A program made the translations under genes and the position numbers. A stretch of DNA of 62,329 bases from Leifsonia sp. 1010. GTDB lineage: Bacteria; Actinomycetota; Actinomycetes; Actinomycetales; Microbacteriaceae. The stretch lies in assembly GCF_031455295.1 (NCBI RefSeq), contig NZ_JAVDSL010000006.1, positions 1 through 62,329 of the forward strand, in the 5' to 3' direction. Every line of letters begins with the position of its first letter. The first letter of the stretch is position 1. The notes below the pieces were generated by a model, which was not told where the DNA came from, searched no databases, and saw nothing but the letters and a program-made list of their open reading frames with translations. Shown piece by piece: positions 32,918-42,544 of the stretch.

Positions 32918-32923
32918 CTGTTG

Positions 32924-32943
32924 AGGGTAGCGAACGGTAGCCT
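32924..32943. promoter_or_regulatory. Back-to-back -10 boxes for two leaderless genes
   Basis: On the minus strand TACCCT (plus 32924-32929) is 6 nt before the GTG of the LysR-like gene. On the plus strand TAGCCT (32938-32943) is 7 nt before the ATG of the DUF5997 gene. Only 33 bp separate the two start codons, so the promoters overlap and likely compete. Confidence 0.55.
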
Positions 32944-32950
32944 GGAGAAC

Positions 32951-33343
32951 ATGAAGGCGCAGACCATGAAACCGGCCACAGCGGCCAAGAAGCTCGGCAT
33001 CTACCTGCCGGCGGCGCCCGACGACTTCCGCGACCGCGAGATCAGCAGGACCGAGCTGGATGCGCTGAACGCCGAGCCGCCGGAGTGGCTGCAGACCCTG
33101 CGCGCCGAGGGTCCGCATCCCCGCGACGTGGTGGCACGCAAGCTGGGCGTCTCGAACTCGGGCCTCGCCCGCGGCGGGGTGACCGAGGCGCTGACCACCG
33201 CCCAGATCAAGGACCTGCTGGCCGATCCGCCGCAGTGGCTGGTCGACGAGCGGGCGACGCAGGCGGCGGTTCGCGCCGAGAACGCGCGCGTCAAGCAGCG
33301 CGACGCGGAGCGGGCGGCCCGGCGCGCGGCCGAAGAGGAGTAG
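32951..33343 (+). CDS. DUF5997 family protein
   Basis: A 130-aa basic cytosolic protein. Conserved core: KPATAAKKLGIYLPAAPDDFRDREISRTELDALNAEPPEWLQTLRAEGPHPRDVVARKLGVSNSGLARGG. The C-terminus is an Arg/Ala/Glu-rich helix (ENARVKQRDAERAARRAAEEE). The central ARKLGVSNSGLARGG stretch could be a DNA-binding helix pair, but this is only a guess. ATG at 32951 fits the -10 spacing; a second ATG at 32966 also fits the family start. Confidence 0.85.
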   Translation: MKAQTMKPATAAKKLGIYLPAAPDDFRDREISRTELDALNAEPPEWLQTLRAEGPHPRDVVARKLGVSNSGLARGGVTEALTTAQIKDLLADPPQWLVDERATQAAVRAENARVKQRDAERAARRAAEEE

Positions 33344-33358
33344 GCGGAGCGGGGGCCG

Positions 33359-33784
33359 TCAAGCTCCGCGCGGCTCCGGAGTGCCATCCGGTGTGCGGTT
33401 CGCCGAGCGGGCGGCCCGCGCGATGGTCTCCGGCCCGGTGACCAGAGCGCGCCGCCACGGCGCGACACCGTCGATCTCGACCTGCAGCGAGAAGCTGAGG
33501 ATGGTGCGGATCAGCACGATGATCCCGAGCACCACCGCATCCGTCAGCGACGGCGTCGACGTGACCGTCTTCACCAGGTCGGCCGCGACGAGGATCTCGA
33601 GGCCCAGCAGGATGACGCCGCCGAAGCTCTCGCGCAACGTCCGGAACGCCGCGGCGCCGCTGCGCTGACGCCGCCAGGCGACGAGCGACAGGCCGATCGC
33701 GACCACCAGGCCGATCGCCATCGCGGCGACACCGGCGAACTCGAAGGCCGTGCCGGTCGCCTCGAACAACGCGTGCGCATCCAT
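33359..33784 (-). CDS. DUF1622 membrane protein
   Basis: A 141-aa membrane protein with three hydrophobic segments (about 14-35, 53-70, 80-97). The block FRTLRESFGGVILLGLEILVAADLVKTV followed by GIIVLIRTILSFSLQVEIDG is characteristic of DUF1622. Function unknown. A disordered polar C-terminus ends RTPDGTPEPRGA. It is divergent from the SDR gene with 29 bp between starts. It converges on the DUF5997 gene, with 15 bp between the stops. Confidence 0.88.
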   Translation of the reverse strand: MDAHALFEATGTAFEFAGVAAMAIGLVVAIGLSLVAWRRQRSGAAAFRTLRESFGGVILLGLEILVAADLVKTVTSTPSLTDAVVLGIIVLIRTILSFSLQVEIDGVAPWRRALVTGPETIARAARSANRTPDGTPEPRGA

Positions 33785-33801
33785 GTGCTCATGGTGCCAC
33801 G

Positions 33802-33807
33802 TAGAAT
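33802..33807 (+). promoter_or_regulatory. -10 box TAGAAT for leaderless SDR gene
   Basis: TAGAAT lies 6 nt before the GTG at 33814 with no Shine-Dalgarno between, one of the clearest leaderless promoters in the window. Confidence 0.6.
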
Positions 33808-33813
33808 TCTCCG

Positions 33814-35316
33814 GTGCCTCCCGAAACCCCGGCGTCCTCCGGCCTCGACCCCGACGAACTCGCCGTCACCCTCCGCGTCCTCGGACAGCTGCACGAGCTG
33901 GACCAGGAGCATCCCGACTACGTGACCGTCCGTCGCGCGACCGCGCACATGTTCAAGGCGTCGAAGCAGGCCAGGAAGCGCGAGCTGCGCGCCCAGGTGC
34001 AGGCGGCCGACCGCGCCGTCATCGCCGCAACCGCCACCGGTGCTCCCGACCGCATCGACGACGAGACCCGCGGGCGCGAGCTGACCTCCGGCACGACCGC
34101 CTCCCACACCGCCGGAACCCTCATCACCCCGCGCGCCTGCTACATCTGCAAGCAGGACTACACGCAGGTCGACTGGTTCTACCACCAGTTGTGCCCGTCG
34201 TGCGCCGCCTTCAGCCACGCCAAGCGCAACGCGACCACCGACCTGACCGGCAAGCGCGCGCTGCTCACCGGCGGCCGGGCGAAGATCGGCATGCACATCG
34301 CCCTGCGGCTGCTCCGCGACGGCGCCCACCTCACCATCACCACCCGGTTCCCGCGGGATGCGGTGCGCCGGTTCTCGCAGTTGCCCGACGCCGGCCGCTG
34401 GATCGACCGGTTCCGGGTCGTCGGCATCGACCTCCGCGACCCGGCGCAGGTCATCGCGCTGGCCGACTCGGTCGCCGAGCGCGGACCCCTCGACATCCTG
34501 ATCAACAACGCGGCGCAGACCGTCCGTCGCTCGCCCGGCGCGTACTCGCTGCTGGCGGAGGCGGAGACGCAGCCGCTTCCCGACGGTCCGCTGCCGGAGC
34601 TGGAGACGTTCGGGCACACCGCGGATCCGCATCCCCTCGCCCTGGAGCGCTCGGTCGCGGCGCACCCGCTGCTGTCGGCGGCCGACGTCCGCGGCACGAT
34701 CGCCGAGGTCGCCGGTGCGGCCGCGCTCACCGCCGACGACCTGGCGGCGGTCGCGATGGCCGCCGGTTCGTCGTCGCTCGAGAAGCACGCCGACGGCTCC
34801 GCCATCGACGCGGGCGGGCTCGTCCCCGACGTCGCGCGCGTGAACAGCTGGACGCAGAACATCGGAGCGATCGACGCGCTGGAGCTGCTCGAGGTGCAGC
34901 TGTGCAATCAGACCGCTCCCTTCATCCTGATCGACCGGCTGCGTCCCTCCCTCGCCGCCGCCGGCCGGTCGTACATCGTCAACGTGTCGGCGATGGAGGG
35001 CGTCTTCGGCCGCCGCTACAAGGGACCGGGGCACCCGCACACGAACATGTCGAAGGCCGCGCTCAACATGCTCACGCGCACGAGCGCGGGCGAGATGTTC
35101 GAGACCGACGGCATCCTCATGACGAGCGTCGACACGGGATGGATCACCGACGAGCGCCCCCACCACACGAAGGTGCGGCTCGCGGAGGAGGGCTTCCACG
35201 CCCCCCTCGACCTGGTCGACGGCGCCGCTCGCGTCTACGACCCGATCGTCCGAGGAGAGGCAGGAGAGGACCTGCACGGCGTCTTCCTCAAGGACTACCG
35301 TGCCTCGGCCTGGTGA
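33814..35316 (+). CDS. SDR oxidoreductase with zinc ribbon and no catalytic Tyr
   Basis: A 500-aa protein. Residues 1-100 are helical and charged. A Cys4 ribbon follows (C109, C112, C127, C130: CYIC...CPSC). A short-chain dehydrogenase domain starts with [13 protein letters not shown] (TGxxxxxG) and contains NNAAQ (231-235). A large insert follows, then VNVSAMEG with Ser392. Where YxxxK is expected the sequence is T410-N-M-S-K414, so the catalytic Tyr is replaced. It may bind NAD(P) without classical SDR chemistry. GTG start sits 6 nt behind TAGAAT. Confidence 0.85.
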   Translation: MPPETPASSGLDPDELAVTLRVLGQLHELDQEHPDYVTVRRATAHMFKASKQARKRELRAQVQAADRAVIAATATGAPDRIDDETRGRELTSGTTASHTAGTLITPRACYICKQDYTQVDWFYHQLCPSCAAFSHAKRNATTDLTGKRALLTGGRAKIGMHIALRLLRDGAHLTITTRFPRDAVRRFSQLPDAGRWIDRFRVVGIDLRDPAQVIALADSVAERGPLDILINNAAQTVRRSPGAYSLLAEAETQPLPDGPLPELETFGHTADPHPLALERSVAAHPLLSAADVRGTIAEVAGAAALTADDLAAVAMAAGSSSLEKHADGSAIDAGGLVPDVARVNSWTQNIGAIDALELLEVQLCNQTAPFILIDRLRPSLAAAGRSYIVNVSAMEGVFGRRYKGPGHPHTNMSKAALNMLTRTSAGEMFETDGILMTSVDTGWITDERPHHTKVRLAEEGFHAPLDLVDGAARVYDPIVRGEAGEDLHGVFLKDYRASAW

Positions 35317-35356
35317 CCGCTACGCTGACGACGAAGGCATGAGCGGAAGGATGCCG

Positions 35357-37348
35357 ATGTCGAGCACTCCCGACCAGCAGCTTTCCCCCGTGCCCGGTCA
35401 GGCGCGCCCCACCCCGGCACGGGCGAAAGGCGGCGCGCTCCGGCACTGGCTGCTCACCGGGCTGGTGGATGAGCGCGGCACCCAGCAGGGACCGCACGGC
35501 CGCAACCCCGAGCGAACCCACCCGTGGTGGCAGGTCATGTGCCTCACCGGTGTCGACTACTTCTCCACCCTCGGCTACCAGCCGGCCATCGCGGCGCTCG
35601 CCGCCGGCCTCGTCTCGCCGTTCGCGACGCTGGTGCTCGTGGCTCTCACCCTGCTCGGCGCACTGCCGGTCTACCGCCGGGTGGCGCGGGAGAGCTTCAA
35701 GGGGTCCGGCTCCATCGCGATGCTGGAGCGGCTGCTTCCCTGGTGGGCGGGCAAGCTGCTGGTGCTCGTGCTGCTGGGCTTCGCGGCGACGGACTTCATG
35801 ATCACGATCACGCTGTCGGCGGCGGACGCCTCGGCGCACGCGATCGAGAACCCGTACGCGCCGGATTGGTTCCACGGCAACAACGTGCTGATCACGCTCG
35901 TCCTGCTCGCGCTGCTCGGCGCGGTGTTCCTCAAGGGGTTCAAGGAGGCGATCGGCATCGCGGTGGTGCTGGTCGCCGTGTACCTGGCCCTCAACGTGGT
36001 CGTGGTGACCACCTCCATCGTGGAGGTGTTCCAGCATCCCACCGCGGTCGACGACTGGTGGAGCGCGCTGTTCCGGCAGAACGGCGACCCGCTCGTCGTC
36101 GTCGGGATCGCCCTGATCGTGTTCCCTCGACTCGCCCTCGGCCTCTCCGGTTTCGAGACCGGCGTGGCAGTCATGCCGCAGATCAAGGGCCGCCCGGACG
36201 ATGACCCGTCGTACCCGAGGGGCCGCATCCGCGGTGCCGGCCGGCTGTTGACGACGGCCGCGATCATCATGAGCGTCTTCCTCATCACGTCGAGCTTCAC
36301 GACCACCCTGCTCATCCCGCAGAAGGACTTCCAGCCCGGCGGCCCCGCCAACGGACGCGCGCTCGCGTACCTGGCGCACGAGTACCTCGGCAACGGGTTC
36401 GGCACCGTCTACGACGTCAGCACCATCCTCATCCTCTGGTTCGCGGGCGCCTCGGCCATGGCCGGTCTGCTCAACCTGGTGCCGCGCTACCTGCCCCGGT
36501 ACGGGATGGCGCCGCAGTGGGCGCGCGCGGTGCGTCCGCTCGTCCTCGTCTTCACGGCCATCGCCTTCCTGATCACCCTGGTCTTCGAAGCGAGCGTGGA
36601 TGCGCAGGGCGGCGCGTACGCGACCGGCGTCCTGGTGCTCATCACGTCCGCCTCCCTCGCGGTGACGCTGTCGGCGCGGCGGAAGCGGCAGCGGAAGCGG
36701 ACCGTCGCGTTCGGCGTCATCACGGCGATCTTCGTCTACACGACGGTCGACAACATCATCGAGCGGCCGGACGGCCTCCGCATCGCGACCCTGTTCATCC
36801 TCGCCATCCTGATCGTGTCGATCGTGTCGCGCATCGGGCGGTCGTTCCAGCTGCGCGCCACGTCCGTCACGTTCGACGTGACGGCGCTCGACTTCATCCT
36901 CGAAGACGCGGAGGAGGGCGAGATCCGCATCATCTCGCACGAGCCCGACGTCGACACGGACAAGGAGTACGCGCAGAAGAACAAGGACGAGCGGAAGTTC
37001 AGCCACATCCCGCAGCGGTCGCGCACCATCTTCCTCGAGGTGCTGCCGTCGGACTCCTCCGACTTCGAAGAGGACCTGGAGGTGCAGGGCGTCGTCAAGC
37101 ACGGTTACCGGGTGCTGCAGGTGCGCAGCGGAAACGTGCCGAACACGATCGCGGCCGTGCTGCTGGAGATGCGCGACATCACGGGCGTGGTGCCGGCCAT
37201 CTACTTCGAGTGGACGGAAGGCAATCCGATCTCGAACATGTTCCGTTACCTGATCACGGGCGTCGGAGAGGTCGCGCCCGTGACCCGCGAGGTGCTGCGG
37301 GAGGCCGAGAGGGACGTCAAGCGCCGTCCGGCCGTGCACGTGTCCTGA
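35357..37348 (+). CDS. Large APC-superfamily permease with cytosolic C-terminal domain
   Basis: A 663-aa membrane protein. After a polar N-terminus the APC-type core begins at [28 protein letters not shown], the unwound helix 1 region. About 12 helices run to residue 500. The last 160 residues form a soluble domain ([41 protein letters not shown]). Probably an amino acid or cation carrier. ATG at 35357 is favoured by GGAAGG 6 nt upstream; in-frame ATGs at 35339 and 35351 are possible. A TACGCT -10 lies at 35321-35326. Substrate unknown. Confidence 0.83.
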   Translation: MSSTPDQQLSPVPGQARPTPARAKGGALRHWLLTGLVDERGTQQGPHGRNPERTHPWWQVMCLTGVDYFSTLGYQPAIAALAAGLVSPFATLVLVALTLLGALPVYRRVARESFKGSGSIAMLERLLPWWAGKLLVLVLLGFAATDFMITITLSAADASAHAIENPYAPDWFHGNNVLITLVLLALLGAVFLKGFKEAIGIAVVLVAVYLALNVVVVTTSIVEVFQHPTAVDDWWSALFRQNGDPLVVVGIALIVFPRLALGLSGFETGVAVMPQIKGRPDDDPSYPRGRIRGAGRLLTTAAIIMSVFLITSSFTTTLLIPQKDFQPGGPANGRALAYLAHEYLGNGFGTVYDVSTILILWFAGASAMAGLLNLVPRYLPRYGMAPQWARAVRPLVLVFTAIAFLITLVFEASVDAQGGAYATGVLVLITSASLAVTLSARRKRQRKRTVAFGVITAIFVYTTVDNIIERPDGLRIATLFILAILIVSIVSRIGRSFQLRATSVTFDVTALDFILEDAEEGEIRIISHEPDVDTDKEYAQKNKDERKFSHIPQRSRTIFLEVLPSDSSDFEEDLEVQGVVKHGYRVLQVRSGNVPNTIAAVLLEMRDITGVVPAIYFEWTEGNPISNMFRYLITGVGEVAPVTREVLREAERDVKRRPAVHVS

Positions 37349-37380
37349 GCGCCGCGTGTCCTGAGCGGGTCGGGGCCTGC

Positions 37381-37484
37381 GTCGGAGAAAGTGGCTCACA
37401 TCTCCGACGGGCCGCGGTGTGGATGGAGTTTCGCGGCGAAGGGCGCCGGATCTCCGACGGGAGCGGGAGAGTCTCCGACGGGAG
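37381..37484 (+). repeat. Spaced-motif element C, copy 1
   Basis: Between the convergent permease and DUF6510 genes. GTCGGAG at 37381, then ATCTCCGACGGG at 37400, 37450 and (as GTCTCCGACGGG) 37471. Steps are 19, 50 and 21 bp. The minus strand at 46617-46493 shows the same motifs with the same steps plus one extra 21-bp unit. GTCGGAG can pair with the following CTCCGAC. The remaining bases of 37349-37511 hold nothing recognisable. Confidence 0.75.
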
Positions 37485-37511
37485 ACGACCCGGCGCGGGC
37501 GACGGCCGCGG

Positions 37512-37778
37512 CTACTCGACCGCGAACTCCAGCCAGGCGAGGCCGCGCAGGTCGAGGCAGAGGCGGCCGGCGCGCTCCGACGCGACGGCCAGCACGTCGC
37601 CGCAGACCGAGCAGCGCATGACGAGGCCGTGCTCGTCCAGATAGACCCGGCCGCGGGCGACGACCGACTCGTCGCCGCAGTTGCCGCAGCAGCCGACCGC
37701 CGTGGTGACGTCGGCCGCGAAGACCTCCGACAGCATCCCGGCCGCGGCGTTGCCGTCGAGGAAGTCCTGATCCGTCAT
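37512..37778 (-). CDS. DUF6510 zinc-ribbon protein
   Basis: An 88-aa small protein with two Cys pairs, CCGNCGD (about residue 30) and CSVCGD (about 56), typical of a zinc ribbon. The rest is short beta-strand-like sequence ending LCLDLRGLAWLEFAV. This DUF6510 family member is located with a ferredoxin/flavin reductase and a sulfite-oxidase-like enzyme, with 4-bp start/stop overlap to the reductase. It probably assists that electron-transfer pair; not shown. Confidence 0.85.
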   Translation of the reverse strand: MTDQDFLDGNAAAGMLSEVFAADVTTAVGCCGNCGDESVVARGRVYLDEHGLVMRCSVCGDVLAVASERAGRLCLDLRGLAWLEFAVE

Positions 37779-38542
37779 GGCGTGCCTCCGATGCCGCCGT
37801 AGCGTTCGGTGCGGATGCGCGCCGCCTCGTGACCCGCGTCGACGAGCCAGCCGGAGACCGCCTCGACGAACGGCGTGGAGCCGCAGATGAAGAAGGTGGG
37901 GGAGTCGGAGGCCGGGATGGTGAGACGCATGAGGCCTTCGGCGGTGAGCCGGGCGGGCGCCGGTGCGCCCTCCGGAGCCTGCCGCGTGTAGACGTAGTCG
38001 AGCTGAAGCGGCGAGGCCGTGTCGGCGGCCAGCGCCGCGAGTTCGTCCGAGTAGTACCCGGAGGCGGGGGAGCGCAGCGAGTAGAGCATCCCGAACGGTG
38101 CGGGGCTCGCGGCGGCGGCGTGCGCCCGGGCCATCGACATGAGCGGGACGACACCGGAGCCGCCCGCGATCAACTGCACCGGCGTGGTGTCGCCGTCGCG
38201 CCAGACGAACCAGCCTCCGACGGGACCGCGCACCTCCAGCTGGTCGCCGTCGGCCAAGTCGCGGACGAGGTAGGGGGAGACTTCGCCGTCGGCGAGCTCC
38301 TCCACCGTCAGCTCCAGCTCGTCGTCGGGGAGGTCATGCGGTTCGATGGCTCCGCGTCCACCGCCGGAGGCGATCGAGTACGACCGGACCGCCTGGTAGC
38401 CGTCGGGCGCCGTCAACCGGATGTCGACGTGCTGCCCCGCGAGGTGGCCGTGCAATCCGGGGATGCGCAGCCGGATGGTGCGGGCCGTCGGGGTCTCCAT
38501 CCGTGTGGCGACGACGTCGGCCACCCGCCATACGCTGCTCAC
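37775..38542 (-). CDS. Ferredoxin-NADP reductase-type oxidoreductase
   Basis: A 255-aa FAD/NAD(P)H reductase. The flavin motif is RSYSIAS; the nucleotide motif is LIAGGSGVVPLMSMARAH; the C-terminal block is FFICGSTPFVEAVSGWLVDAG. No 2Fe-2S ferredoxin domain follows, so it passes electrons to a partner, probably the adjacent molybdenum enzyme. GTG at 38542 overlaps the stop of that gene (GTGA); the ORF extends further but only inside the neighbour. Confidence 0.92.
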   Translation of the reverse strand: MSSVWRVADVVATRMETPTARTIRLRIPGLHGHLAGQHVDIRLTAPDGYQAVRSYSIASGGGRGAIEPHDLPDDELELTVEELADGEVSPYLVRDLADGDQLEVRGPVGGWFVWRDGDTTPVQLIAGGSGVVPLMSMARAHAAAASPAPFGMLYSLRSPASGYYSDELAALAADTASPLQLDYVYTRQAPEGAPAPARLTAEGLMRLTIPASDSPTFFICGSTPFVEAVSGWLVDAGHEAARIRTERYGGIGGTP

Positions 38543-39132
38543 CAGTAGCGCTGTTCCTTCCAGGGGTCGCCGTACATGTTGTAGCCGTTCTGCTCCCAGA
38601 AGCCCGGCTGGTCCTGCGGGAGCATCTGCAGCCCGTTGACCCATTTGGCGCTCTTCCAGAAGTACAGGTGCGGCACGAGGAGCCGGGCGGGACCGCCGTG
38701 CTCGGGCTCGAGGTCCTTGCCGTCGAAGCTGTGCGCGACCCACGCCTTGCCGCCGAGCAGGTCGGCGAGCGGCACGTTGGTCGTGTACCCGCCGTAGCTG
38801 TGCGCCATCGTGTACTCGAAGCTGGTGTCGACATCCGCGAACAGGGTGTCGAGAGCCACACCGCGCCACGACGTCCCGAGCTTCGACCAGCTGGTGACGC
38901 AATGGATGTCGGTGCTGACGTCCTCCTGCGGGAGCGCGAGGAACTCATCCCAGCTCCACCGGTGGACGTCGCCCTTCTCGGTGGTGATGGTGAACGCCCA
39001 GTCGTCTTTGGCGATACGGGGCGTCGGCCCGGCCGAGAGCACCGGGAAGCCCTCGGTCAGATACTGACCCGGGGGCAGGCGGGGGTCGTCGGCCCTGCGA
39101 CGGCCGGAGAAGCCGGAGGAGATGATTCCCAT
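38539..39132 (-). CDS. Sulfite oxidase-like molybdopterin oxidoreductase, soluble
   Basis: A 197-aa single-domain molybdenum cofactor enzyme of the SuOx fold. Cofactor Cys in STDIHCVTSWSKLGTSWRG; GYTTNVPLADLL and HGGPARLLVPHLYFWKSAKWVNGLQ follow; no twin-arginine signal, so cytoplasmic. Smaller than MsrP. Translationally coupled to the reductase and DUF6510 genes, a likely NAD(P)H-driven chain. ATG sits 6 nt behind a TAAGCT box. Substrate unknown; sulfoxide or sulfite reactions are typical. Confidence 0.92.
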   Translation of the reverse strand: MGIISSGFSGRRRADDPRLPPGQYLTEGFPVLSAGPTPRIAKDDWAFTITTEKGDVHRWSWDEFLALPQEDVSTDIHCVTSWSKLGTSWRGVALDTLFADVDTSFEYTMAHSYGGYTTNVPLADLLGGKAWVAHSFDGKDLEPEHGGPARLLVPHLYFWKSAKWVNGLQMLPQDQPGFWEQNGYNMYGDPWKEQRYW

Positions 39133-39138
39133 GGGGGC

Positions 39139-39205
39139 AGCTTATTGCCGCGTGCGCCTCCGGGTCTACGACGGACTCGGTGTTGTCGGGAGGGCGGTCT
39201 AGGGT
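39139..39205. promoter_or_regulatory. Divergent leaderless promoters, moaA and SuOx-like gene
   Basis: Minus strand TAAGCT (plus 39139-39144) is 6 nt before the SuOx-like ATG. Plus strand TAGGGT (39200-39205) is 6 nt before the moaA ATG. With transcripts starting at the ATG there is no room for a Moco riboswitch before moaA. Confidence 0.6.
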
Positions 39206-39211
39206 GATGTC

Positions 39212-40303
39212 ATGACCGCCGTCAACCTGGGGCTCCCGCTGAGTGCGCAGCGCCAGGCCGCGCCGCCGTCGGCCCCCAACACCGTGGGGCGGCCCGAGCA
39301 TCCGGGCCTCATCGACCGGTTCGGGCGCGTCGCTCGCGACCTGCGCGTGTCGGTGACCGAGAAGTGCTCGCTCCGCTGCACGTATTGCATGCCGGCGGAG
39401 GGACTGCCGGCGATCCCGCGGGACGATCTGCTCAGCGCGACCGAGATCGCACGGCTCGTCGGCATCGGCGTCCGTGACCTGGGTGTTCGCGAGGTGCGGT
39501 TCACGGGCGGCGAGCCGCTGATGCGCGCCGACCTGGCCGAGATCATCGGCCGTTCGGCGGCCGTGGCTCCCGGAGTGGACCTCTCGATAACGACCAACGG
39601 CATCGGGCTCGACCACCGCATCCGCTCGCTCGTCGACGCCGGCCTCACCCGGGTCAACGTCTCACTCGACACGGTCGACCGCCAGCACTTCGCGCGGCTC
39701 ACGCGGCGCGACCGGCTGCCGGCCGTGCTCGCCGGAATCCACGCGGCGCACGCAGCGGGGCTCACTCCGCTGAAGCTCAACGCGGTGATGATGCGCGACA
39801 CCCTCGACGACGCTCCCGACCTGCTCGCGTGGGCGCTGGAGAACGGCTGCAGGCTGCGGTTCATCGAGCAGATGCCGCTCGACGCCGACCGGTCGTGGCT
39901 GCGCGAGAACATGGTGTCGGCCGAGGAGCTGCTGTCGGTGCTGGGCAAGCGTTTCACCCTCATCGAGGCGGGTCGCGACGACCCGCACGCACCGGCGGAG
40001 GAGTGGCTGGTCGACGGCTGGACGGTGGATGGGCTCCCCGCCACCGTGGGGATCATCGCGTCGGTCACGCGCTCGTTCTGCTCGGCCTGCGACCGCACCC
40101 GCATCACCGCCGAGGGAACTGTGCGGTCGTGCCTGTTCGGCGACGACGAGACCGACCTCCGCGGGCTGCTCCGCGGCGGCGCGGACGACGCCGAGATCGC
40201 CCGCTGGTGGCGCGCGGCCATGTGGGGCAAGCAGGCCGGCCACGGGATGGACGCGGCCGGGTTCGCCCCGCCGGTGCGGAGCATGGGGGCGATCGGTGGC
40301 TGA
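39212..40303 (+). CDS. moaA: GTP 3',8-cyclase MoaA
   Basis: Radical SAM enzyme for the first step of molybdopterin synthesis: GTP to 3',8-cyclo-7,8-dihydro-GTP. 363 aa. N-terminal cluster motif [13 protein letters not shown] (CxxxCxxC), SAM motif FTGGEPLMR, and the C-terminal cluster [21 protein letters not shown]. It ends in GG, the conserved tail that contacts the active site. Leaderless start. The moaD gene overlaps by 8 bp. Confidence 0.97.
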   Translation: MTAVNLGLPLSAQRQAAPPSAPNTVGRPEHPGLIDRFGRVARDLRVSVTEKCSLRCTYCMPAEGLPAIPRDDLLSATEIARLVGIGVRDLGVREVRFTGGEPLMRADLAEIIGRSAAVAPGVDLSITTNGIGLDHRIRSLVDAGLTRVNVSLDTVDRQHFARLTRRDRLPAVLAGIHAAHAAGLTPLKLNAVMMRDTLDDAPDLLAWALENGCRLRFIEQMPLDADRSWLRENMVSAEELLSVLGKRFTLIEAGRDDPHAPAEEWLVDGWTVDGLPATVGIIASVTRSFCSACDRTRITAEGTVRSCLFGDDETDLRGLLRGGADDAEIARWWRAAMWGKQAGHGMDAAGFAPPVRSMGAIGG

Positions 40304-40541
40304 GGTGCTGGTGCGCTACTTCGCGGCGGCGGAGGAGGCCGCGGGCCGTCCCGAGGAGCGTGTGGAGGTCGCGGACGCGACCGTGGGAGGGCTGCAGGCC
40401 GAACTCGTCGCGCGCTACGGCGAGCCGATGGAGCGCGTGGTGCGCTCCGGTTCGTTCCTCGTCGGAGGCGTCGTCTCGCGCGATCCCTCCCGCGAGCTCA
40501 CCGCCACCGTCGACGTGCTGCCGCCCTTCGCCGGCGGCTGA
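40296..40541 (+). CDS. moaD: Molybdopterin synthase sulfur carrier MoaD
   Basis: An 81-aa ubiquitin-fold protein that, once thiocarboxylated at its C-terminus, gives sulfur to MoaE-bound precursor Z. It begins [16 protein letters not shown] and ends FAGG, the required Gly-Gly. GTG at 40296 overlaps the moaA end by 8 bp; the longer ORF lies within moaA. Its activator is the MoeB-type protein at 47020-48150, and its partner MoaE is at 43795-44208. Confidence 0.93.
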   Translation: MAEVLVRYFAAAEEAAGRPEERVEVADATVGGLQAELVARYGEPMERVVRSGSFLVGGVVSRDPSRELTATVDVLPPFAGG

Positions 40542-40585
40542 CCCCCGTCCCGTCCCGTCCCGTCCCTGTCGCGCGCACCCGTCCA

Positions 40586-40659
40586 CCCACCGTCGAGTCC
40601 GCAGATTTTGCACGGGATCGGGCGTCGGAGCGTGCAAAGTTTGCGGACTCGACGGTGGG
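40586..40659. repeat. Long hairpin, family B copy 3, between convergent genes
   Basis: 29-nt arms (40586-40614 and 40631-40659) match at 27 positions; both mismatches would be G-U pairs in RNA. Core GAGTCCGCA...TTTTGCACG on one side and GTGCAAAGTTTGCGGACTC on the other. It lies between the moaD and modC stops, where both transcripts end. Confidence 0.8.
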
Positions 40660-40675
40660 CGGAGGCCCGAGGGGG

Positions 40676-41716
40676 TCAGGCGGGGTAGACGGTTGCGGCG
40701 GCGGGCGGAACGCCGAGGGTGACGCGGTCGCCGACGCGGAGGCGGAGGTCGGCGACGTCGGCGGGCGGCACCAGCGCGTCGAGGCGGTCGGTGCGCACGC
40801 GGACGAGGTCGGCCTGCGGCTCCAGACCGGTCACGATCGCGCGGATGCGGTCGGGCCGGTCTGTCTCATCCCCGTCGGGCAGGACGCGCACCGCGGACGG
40901 ACGCACCGCCGCCAGCGCGCGAGCGCCCACCTCGACGGGCGCGACCGCGGTGCCGCGCAGTCGCATCCCGTCGCCGGTGACCAGCCCGTCGGCCGTCCGC
41001 ACCCCGGCCACCAGCGTCAGCCCCGACAACTCAGCGGTGAAGGGATTCCGCGGCCGTTCGAGCACCTGCCGCGTCGGCCCCTCCTCGATCACGCGGCCCT
41101 CGTGCATGACCGCGACCCGGTCGGCGAGGAGGTACGCGTCCAGAGCGTCATGCGTGACGAGGACCGTCGTGCGCCCCGCCAGCACGCCGGCGAGCGTGCC
41201 TCGGAGCTCTGCGGCGACGGCGACATCCAGCGCCGACAGCGGCTCGTCGAGGAGCAGCAGCCGCGGCTCGGCGGCCAGCGCCCGCGCGACCGCGACCCGC
41301 TGCGCCTGCCCTCCGGACAGCTCGGCGGGACGCCGGTCGGCGAATTCCGCGGTCGCGGTCCGGCGCATCCACTCGTCGGCCCGCCCGGCGGCGTCGGCAC
41401 GGCCGGCGCCCGACGACCGGGGCCCGAAGGCGACGTTGTCGCGGACGCTGAGATGCGGGAACAGCAGCGCGTCCTGCGCGAGCAGCGCGACGCCGCGCTG
41501 ATGCGGCGGCCGCCAGGTGCCGGGGAGGTCGAACAGGATCTGGTCGCCGAGCGTCGCACGACCCTCGTCCGGGCGGACGAGCCCGGCCAGCATCCCGAGC
41601 ACCGTCGACTTGCCCGCGCCGTTCGGACCGAGCAGGGCGAGCGTCTCGCCGTCGGCGACGGAAAGCTCGACCGCGACGTCCCGCGCGGCGAGCGACGCCG
41701 CGACGTGGAGGCTCAT
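40676..41716 (-). CDS. modC: Molybdate ABC transporter ATP-binding protein ModC
   Basis: A 346-aa ATPase that powers molybdate import. Walker [14 protein letters not shown], signature [15 protein letters not shown], Walker [14 protein letters not shown]-loop VLVTHD. The C-terminal 110 residues form a TOBE/molybdate-binding part ([24 protein letters not shown]). Start overlaps the modB stop (ATGA). Last gene of the mod/moa/moe run, ending before the family B hairpin. Confidence 0.94.
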   Translation of the reverse strand: MSLHVAASLAARDVAVELSVADGETLALLGPNGAGKSTVLGMLAGLVRPDEGRATLGDQILFDLPGTWRPPHQRGVALLAQDALLFPHLSVRDNVAFGPRSSGAGRADAAGRADEWMRRTATAEFADRRPAELSGGQAQRVAVARALAAEPRLLLLDEPLSALDVAVAAELRGTLAGVLAGRTTVLVTHDALDAYLLADRVAVMHEGRVIEEGPTRQVLERPRNPFTAELSGLTLVAGVRTADGLVTGDGMRLRGTAVAPVEVGARALAAVRPSAVRVLPDGDETDRPDRIRAIVTGLEPQADLVRVRTDRLDALVPPADVADLRLRVGDRVTLGVPPAAATVYPA

Positions 41717-42528
41717 GCGGCCTTCTCGCGAACCTCGGCGTCTGCGCGCACCCGGCGAAAACGGAGTCCCTCGCCCGCGCCGTGGGCGACCGCGACCACC
41801 GCGATGGCCACCGCCACCAGCACCAGCGACAGCGCGACGGCGGCGTCGGGATCGGTCTCCCGCTGCAGGTAGATCTCCAGCGGCAGCGTCCGGGTGACGC
41901 CCTGCAGACTGCCCGCGAACGTCAGGGTCGCGCCGAACTCGCCGAGCGCCCGGGCGAACGACAGGATCGACCCGGAGACGATCGCCGGAAGCACCAGCGG
42001 CAGCGTCACCCGGAACAGGACGGTGGATGGGCGGGCGCCGAGCGTCGCCGCCACCGCCTCGTAGCGCTCACCGGCAGACCGCAGTGCGCCCTCCAGGCTG
42101 AGCACGAGGAAGGGGAGCGCGACGAAGGTCTGCGCGATCACCACCGCGGGCGTCGAGAAGGCGACATCGAGCGCGCCGCCGAGCAGCCCGCGGCGGCCGT
42201 ACAGGGCGAGCAACGCGAGGCCGCCGACGACCGGCGGCAGCACCAGTGGCAGCAGCACGACCGCCCGCACCACCCGGCTGCCCGCGAACGGCACGCGCGC
42301 GAGCACGATCGCCATCGGCACGCCGAGCACCAGGCAGGCGGCCGTCGCGAGCAGCGACGTGCGGAGGCTGAGGAGGAGCGCATCCACCGACGACGGCGAG
42401 GTGATGAGGGGGATGAAGTCCGCCCAGTCGACGCGGGCCGCCATCGCGAGCAGCGGCAGCACGATGAACAGACCCCCGATCGCGGCGACCACCACGATCC
42501 AGCGCGGAACGCCCAGCCGGATGCTCAC
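41713..42528 (-). CDS. modB: Molybdate ABC transporter permease ModB
   Basis: A 271-aa permease with about six helices. The cytoplasmic EAA loop, contact for ModC, is seen as [44 protein letters not shown] is characteristic of molybdate/sulfate permeases. Separated by 16 bp from modA and overlapping modC by 4 bp. A basic C-terminal tail ([16 protein letters not shown]) faces the cytoplasm. Confidence 0.94.
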   Translation of the reverse strand: MSIRLGVPRWIVVVAAIGGLFIVLPLLAMAARVDWADFIPLITSPSSVDALLLSLRTSLLATAACLVLGVPMAIVLARVPFAGSRVVRAVVLLPLVLPPVVGGLALLALYGRRGLLGGALDVAFSTPAVVIAQTFVALPFLVLSLEGALRSAGERYEAVAATLGARPSTVLFRVTLPLVLPAIVSGSILSFARALGEFGATLTFAGSLQGVTRTLPLEIYLQRETDPDAAVALSLVLVAVAIAVVAVAHGAGEGLRFRRVRADAEVREKAA

Positions 42529-42544
42529 AGCGGACCCGCGCCGA

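Noticed and set aside
39133-39211. Molybdenum cofactor riboswitch before moaA
   Set aside because: The gap is only 79 bp and both flanking genes have -10 boxes that start transcription at the ATG, leaving no leader.
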